Shown here piece after piece: positions 58,111 through 64,000 of a stretch of DNA of 64,000 nt. The DNA comes from Cololabis saira. Taxonomy: Eukaryota; Chordata; Actinopteri; Beloniformes; Belonidae. The notes under the pieces were generated by a model. It was not told the origin of the DNA and ran no database searches. It worked only from the letters and a program-made list of their open reading frames with translations. A program made the position numbers and the translations under genes. Position 1 is the stretch's first letter. The number at the start of each line of letters is the position of its first letter. Where the stretch lies: the NCBI RefSeq assembly GCF_033807715.1, contig NC_084592.1:27069501-27133500 (forward strand), read 5' to 3'.

Positions 58111-60235
58111 AAGTCATCGTTTTCTGAGGAAATACCCTTATCTATCTGTACAAACATTTTGCTGCTGTCTTTCACTGTAAATTTCCACAAAACTCAACCC
58201 AAAAGTTGTGCAGATTGTTTAATGCATGTTGTCATCATATTTTGTTTCCTTATTTATTTCCTGATCTCATGTGTGTGTACGTGCATTTGTGGCTACACAT
58301 TGTATCAGGGGAAACAGCTGTTTCAACAAAACAAAGTCAGACTAACACCCAAAGCGACACACAAACACACGCATAAAATCAGACAGAAAGGTAAACAAAC
58401 AGAAGTCGTATTTTGTCAGGAAGACGAAAACACATGACTCAGGAATGAGTGCGCCGAGTGTTTCCATGAGAAATCTCACTCTGGGTTTATTCTACACCCC
58501 TGCAATGCTTTTGGGGATCTCCTATGTTAGGAAAGCTCCAGCAGCTGGATGAGGGTGGGGCTTTACCCACAGAAACCCAACCCCGGCAGGGATTTAAGCT
58601 GGGGAAAACGTGTGGGCCGATTGATGACACCCTTCTGTGACTCAAATGATGGATAGGAATGACTGAGTGTTGGTAATTGTTAACGTTAGCACAACTGCAC
58701 ACAGAAACGGCAGCATGTGCACAGAGAGAACGTAATGAAGCTGTGGGCAAACCACCGTGTTTTATTTCCGTTTTGTTGTATCTCCATCCTCAAACTCTTG
58801 CAGAACATTATGTCGACACAGCAGGGATCATCAGGACTTAGAGGTGTGGTGGTGAAATGAAGCACTTATTCCCAAGTATTTAGAGCTGTGGAGAAGTTGT
58901 ATAACCAGTGTTTATCCTATAATTGTTTTGTTCCGTACTCACATTTGTTCATATATGAGTGTTTGGCTTGAGGATGATTCTTCTTTTTCTTTTTTTTTTA
59001 AAAAAAAAAGCAATATTTACATCTTTCATCATGGAGTTCAAAACACAATCAGTGATTGGCTAACAAAACATAATGCTTGTTCACAGAAAATGCATCGGCT
59101 ATATGTAATAACACTTGGGGAGTCACTTCTGGGGAGGTATGCGCCTGTACACAGGCGTATGCACTGTGCATGTTTGTACACTGTATGTGCACATGCTGGA
59201 GCTCACGTGTTCGGCCTTGTGCATGAGGGGAAAAAGAAAAAAGTAGGAAATGGGGATGGAGGGAGTGAGAGTGTGGATGGAGAGGAAGAGGAAATTGTCC
59301 GGCCCCTGCCCTCTGATTGTGTTCGGTGTTCTAAGGTGGTCCAGCCCAGCCCTCTGGGACCGTATACTCATTCCAAGGGTGCAGCGGAAGGAAATAACTC
59401 AGCCTTGTTCGTACGACCCCACCTCTTTCTAACCCCCTCTCAAAGCTGCATGGCATATCAGAGAAACAGTCAGACAGCAACAAGGGGTCCAAATTTTTCG
59501 GTTTATTCATGACTGCTGAGACCAGTTGCCCCATACGCCCCCAAAACCCCAACTCCCACATCTCAATCTCTTGCTATTATTCATCCCTTCCACAGATGTC
59601 CTTTCTCCAGTATCTTCCCATTTCCTGTCTGGCCTCTTTTCTTCTCTCCTCATCTTCCATCCCTGCCTCATCACTGCGTAGCTTTCGACCCCTCTTTCTC
59701 CCCTCCCTCCACAGGGAACGTTGCAGCTCTGTTTATTCTCCAAAGCTCCAACTTCCTAACAAGGTAAAGCCTAACCCGAGCCCGGGACTCTGCGCCTTCA
59801 CACCCAATATGGAAGTCCTACCTCTTCCCATGTGGCCCACGAGAGTTGTTTACCAAAGACTAAGAGCGGTGCTGGACGTGGTCCTCATGGAGTGACACAT
59901 GGCTTTAAGGCTTATCAAGCAAACTGACAAGTATGCTTGGATTTCGCACACAGGGGAGCATACTGCGGAGCTTATGTCACAGTTAATGTGTCTGTAATAC
60001 TTGGTGAAGGCGTCAGGGTCTGCTCTGTCCTGCGTCTGAAACGCACCGATAACTAATCGTAGATGGTGAAGAAAACATGCCTCACATGCACAACCATTTG
60101 GCCGTGAACTTTTATTCTAGACAGTAAATAATCATTCAATCATTTATAATTAGAAAAAAAGAAATCACATTTCTTGTAAAGAAGCATACATGTTCTCAAT
60201 TTAGGATATTTTTAGGATATTTGATATGTACAGCC

Positions 60236-60395
60236 CTCTTGAGGTCATTCCACAGCATCTCAGTGTGATTAAAGGCTTTGATTGGACCACAGCTAGGACT
60301 ACTTTCTCTGAAGCCTCTATGGTGGATTTAGATCAATACTTAGGCTCATTATCTGGATGCATCACTCAACTTCCACTAAACTTCATGCTTGTGTG
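60236..60395 (-). pseudogene. Tc1-like transposase fragment (antisense)
   Basis: On the minus strand, residues like VMHPDNEPKY (standing for the second catalytic Asp region, QDNDPKH in Tc1 enzymes), SKSTIEA and then, after frame breaks, EMLWND (the region around the catalytic Glu, NPIEMLWND) occur in the right order and roughly the right spacing. Several stops and the absence of the rest of the enzyme make this a dead fragment of about 160 bp. I do not see its inverted repeats. Confidence 0.62.
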
Positions 60396-60399
60396 CCTT

Positions 60400-63300
60400 G
60401 TTGGCATTATCGTGTAAGACACATGCATTCTGCAATGCATGTGAATGTATCCATTTTTCACAGGGTGCTCACTAGCTGGGAAGATGGTGGATGCTGAGGA
60501 GATATTCAGTCAGGGCGGTTCCATACACATCTAAATGAAGCTGTTGGCAATAATCTAGCTAAGGATTAAACTGCAGTTTCAGAGAAATCTAAGTATACAT
60601 GCGCGAGAAGAGAATCCATTATTGAGTGAGGTGCGTTCGACTCTGCAATGCTAGGTGGCTCCACACGGACTTTTGAGTCGCGTTCTTCCGGTTCCTTCTT
60701 TGTCTTATTCTTTTTCTCCTACTGTGTTGATATTCTGCCTTTCGCGGTGTCGTCACTTCCAGAAGGGGGAGTCCTGGGGCAGTCACCAGCTCGGCTAAGC
60801 ATGGATTGAGTATACATGCCGGAATAACTCAAACTAGGATCGCATTATCTGGCACTAATAGCTCGATCTCAAGAGCTTCAGTTCGGTTCGACTACATCTG
60901 GCTAAGGTGTACACATGGCTTTTAAAAATTCTATATCGGTTGGATTAAGGCAACAATTTGACTTTCTGTTAGTGCATTTAAACGTACTGACTGAGATAGA
61001 AAAAAAAGTGTTCAGGGTTAGAAATTGTCTCGACTCACTTACCTTACCTTTAACTAGATTAATTTAACTAGTCTAAACCATGTTCTCCCACTCATGATAA
61101 CGTTGACTGACTTTTCCTTTCATTGCTATGCGTTTATTGATGGATGTTCAATCAAGATAAATGAAATGACTGTATAACTGTTTTATCAGCTGAAGTACAT
61201 TGTGTTTGGTTATTATTTTGACTTAAATGAAGATCACATTTTGTGTCAAATTTACCGTTTTATTTCAAAGGCTTCAAATATTCTTCATTGCCACTGTATC
61301 ACATGTTCTTCCTCAGTTAGCCTTTTTCTCATGGATTACACGTCCTGCCTTAAAACTTTGGAAGTAATTCCTGAAAAATGAAGTGCAAGGACACACAGGT
61401 GCATCGTTTATAGAAGGCAGTTTTAGTCCTTTGACTATTAAATGTGTGAAACATGTGCACTGTATTGATAATTAGTTTAACTGACTGATTTGCATATTTT
61501 ATGACATATGCTGTTATGCTCAGCATGTTTTATGAGAGAAGTGATAAAAACAGACCAAAAAAAACTGTAATTGGCGGGTGATCCAGCTGTGCTGTTGTTC
61601 AAACTTTCAAAATCACCATGTGAGACATCATGGTCTAAAAAATCGTGCAAAATACTCTTCAATCTTTTATTTATTACCTTTTTTGCACTATGATGGAAAC
61701 TCACGAGTATTTGAAGCAAGTGAAAGAGTTTATCTCTGTTTTATATATTTTTCTGTTTATCAGCAGAAAAAAGTATACAGTACTGTAAAACTAATAACAG
61801 TAAATTTGGCCATAAAAACAATATCTATAGCTGAAAATCTCCTTTCTCTGTTTCATTATTTTCATCCCAGTGGAGTTGATCCGCATCCCATGACGAACTG
61901 TGTGTCATGTTGTATAAAAGTTTCCTTCAGTCTGACCCTGGGAACTTACTCGCTGTGTGTATCTTGGTCGTATTTCACGGTGCCACCCACATTTAAAGGC
62001 CTCTAATTAAGAAGTTAAAAAGGCCTTTAAATGTTACCCCCCCATGTGCAAATATAGTCCAGCGAAAGCTCAAATAGAAGCTAAACACCACACGATGTGA
62101 TTACATATTTGACTCTAAAAAGGAAGCTTCCCGCTGTCTCTAGTTTCAGTTTGTATACAATCTTTGTCCGCTGCTGAAATGTAGGTCAGGTTGTCACATT
62201 ATGAACAGATAATTAACCCCCGTCTCCACAATCCGTATTTATCTACATAAACTTTGTAGTTTCACTGTCAATGTTCAAACTTGTGTGTTAAGTTGCCAGT
62301 TGTTTTCTTCTATTATAGGGTAGCGTGCCTGTGGGGACAGCAACCTCAACTGTGTGTATATTAGTCCTAAACCTAGCCATCTAGATTTTATAGCTAATTC
62401 TATTCATATTGGTTTTTAATATGTAACCATAAACATGTATTTTTAATATCTAAACATAACCAACTGTGAATCACAGTGAGGCTGAGGAGCTAAGGAAAAC
62501 TTCAGGGTAGTGTATGACAGTCCAGCCACTCACAGCAAAGGTCCCAAGCCTGGATAAAAGGGAAGTGTAGTGTCAGGAAGGGTATCGAACATAAAAGCTT
62601 AGGCCAACTCAATATGCAAAAGCTCAAAAAAGGAAATTAAAACAGTCAAAACAGAAATATTAAAAGGTATTAAAATGGAAAAATTCGGAATCTTCTTATA
62701 TCAAAGAAAGTATACTGCTGCTAAGGAAAAGCAGTGTGTTAAATGTGAACGATTTCAGGAAGTATAGAGTTGTAGAGAAACTCTCACACAATGTCAGAAC
62801 TGGACACTTTCCAGATTCACATCAAATGCTTATCATGAAAAAGACAAAAAAAAAAAAAAAAAATCAAGATAGATATTAGAAATGCTTTGAAAAGTGTGGC
62901 TTGAGACAGGAAGAATAACTCATTACATAAGGTTTCGAGCCTTCCAGGAAAAACATAAAGCCTTCTCCTTTATTTGGAAAGCCTATACCTCTGCACACTG
63001 AGCTGTGTTTTGGTTTTCAGTCCTTTGAGGGGATCTGAGAATTTATGAGCTGCCGGTCCAGGTGCTCTCCCCCATTGACCTTATTTGTAGACCCAGTGGG
63101 AGTCCACGGAGAAGGCTTGAAGGAAGAGGGATGCTGCAAAAAGCACTGGAAGCTAGTTAAATGTCATTTTCTTTATTTGATTGTAATGAAGTCATCTCTG
63201 TTGTAAAACAATGTTGTCTCCCACGTGGAAGATGTCAAACCTTCATACAAAAAGACAGGCACAGTCAAAGAATTAAAATAACTCACGCTTGTCCGGATGA

Positions 63301-63860
63301 GTGTAGCCCATACACACAAAGGGGGAATTGCGGTATATGGAACGTAACTTGTGTGGAAAAAAAAGAAGTCCTTTCTGGGTATTAATCTTATTTTTATGAT
63401 TAACATCACCAATCAGTTTTTAAAGTATCACAGGGGAACTTACAGTTTTTAGCTCTTTGGGTCCACCTATGTTTGTTAAATGGGCTGAAATAAAGAGTTT
63501 TTGGTGACAACAGAAGTTGATGTAGCTCTTTGTTAAAGTTGATTAAACCATGTGAAAGCAGCGTTTCTTCCTTCAGAGTGATGAATCAAGTCTTTTTCGA
63601 GGGAGCCAGAGTCCGAGGAGCACATCGCTGACACTGGGCAGCATTAGCAAGCTGACAGCAGATATTTGACTTCGACCACAGAACAAACACTGTGGGATTT
63701 GAGTGGACCTTTACATACCTCTTTACAGATACTCAATGTCATGATTCATAGCGCCCCACGCAGTCTGGATTTCTGCGCAATGTTGAACAGATTCTTATGA
63801 ACTATGAAGCTTACAATATTTTCTCTTCTGCCCCCCCCCACCCCCTCCCCCCTGTTTTCT
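60400..63860. other. intron sequence without recognised gene
   Basis: AT-rich, with an A-run near 62845-62862. No exon recognised before the acceptor at 63864. Confidence 0.4.
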
Positions 63861-63864
63861 CCAG

Positions 63865-63902
63865 TGTGCCGGATAGTTTGCCACAAGAAATGTGAAGCCA
63901 AG
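63865..63902 (+). CDS. tensin C1-domain exon, continuation (partial gene)
   Basis: The 38-nt exon lies between TTCTCCAG and AAG|GTAAGA. With the last G of the previous exon it reads V-CRIVCHKKCEAK, adding C67, H72 and C75 of the C1 zinc finger (C-x2-C-x4-H-x2-C). The last C1 cysteine, expected seven residues later, must be in the next exon beyond the window. The two exons total 153 nt, so this one ends in phase 0. CHKKCEAK matches the equivalent part of tensin C1 domains. The short size, exact phase agreement and conserved zinc ligands make a chance match very unlikely. Confidence 0.85.
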
Positions 63903-64000
63903 GTAAGAGTCATAAAAGTTCACACTCAAAAACACCAGCAGGAATGGTTTAAATGCCACATTTAAAAGGTTAGCTTTTCTTTTTCTTATTTGAGAGAGCA
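63903..64000 (+). other. start of tensin intron 3
   Basis: A consensus donor, GTAAGA, then non-coding AT-rich sequence to the window edge. Confidence 0.7.

Larger units (their letters stand above)
56650..60230. other. intron sequence without recognised gene
   Basis: A (TTATC)n tract lies at 57251-57278. A 194-codon frame at 58928-59512 lacks an ATG at its start and shows no domain, so I do not call it a gene. Confidence 0.4.
48946..63864 (+). other. tensin intron 2
   Basis: The intron is about 14.9 kb from GTAAGT to a strong acceptor: a C/T-rich tract with little interruption (63827-63862) and then CAG. It splits the codon after its first base (phase 1). The intron carries an IS630/Tc1-like element in the sense direction and a Tc1 fragment in antisense. 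Confidence 0.75.

Noticed and set aside
58928..59512. 194-codon + strand frame
   Set aside because: It does not begin with ATG, contains A- and T-run translations and shows no recognisable family. Treated as a chance frame in the intron.

Overview
This window looks like vertebrate, most likely teleost fish, nuclear DNA. It is AT-rich with little coding sequence. It carries very long dinucleotide microsatellites, GT-AG splice sites, and a fish-type mix of DNA transposons (Tc1/mariner, hAT, PIF/Harbinger and ISL2EU-like MITEs) with non-LTR retrotransposon tails. No bacterial, organellar or viral gene layout is visible, and most long open frames are chance frames or lie inside microsatellites.

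Only one host gene can be supported: the 5' part of a tensin-family gene on the + strand, read from three exons whose phases join cleanly. A probable first coding exon (20462-20542, 27 codons, good start context) follows a GA-rich leader with a short upstream ORF. After an intron of about 28.3 kb, a second exon (48831-48945) encodes most of a C1 zinc finger. After a second intron of about 14.9 kb, a 38-nt exon (63865-63902) continues it. The joined 78 residues hold six of the seven C1 zinc ligands visible so far after the first histidine (H37, C50, C53, C64, C67, H72, C75). The ten-residue middle spacing is typical of tensins. The rest of the gene lies beyond the right edge.

Layout: 1-19.9 kb is 5' flanking DNA with a LINE relic, a (ATCC)n tract, AT and GT tracts, a Harbinger-type MITE with a second foldback element inside it (16.19-16.89 kb), and another 3-bp-TSD MITE (18.66-19.01 kb). 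From 19.95 to 20.54 kb is the putative promoter, leader and first coding exon. Intron 1 (20.5-48.8 kb) holds retroposon tails, an inverted-repeat-bounded GAT-rich block (25.26-25.62 kb), a decayed Tc1/mariner element split by a hAT MITE with an 8-bp target duplication (30.0-32.1 kb), an hAT-like foldback (32.7 kb), an antisense L2-like LINE relic (36.6-37.9 kb), an element with a Myb/SANT-like ORF (46.7-47.4 kb), a tRNA-derived SINE with A and B boxes (47.55-47.69 kb) and a 470-bp compound microsatellite just upstream of exon 2. Intron 2 (48.9-63.9 kb) holds an IS630/Tc1-like element with 25-bp perfect inverted ends and an intron-containing, deleted transposase (54.1-56.1 kb), and an antisense Tc1 transposase fragment (60.2 kb).

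The functional content is therefore a single long-intron signalling or adhesion gene, with nearly everything else being transposon relics. I see no novel multi-gene system. The most informative structures are the nested transposons and the 5' architecture of the tensin gene.
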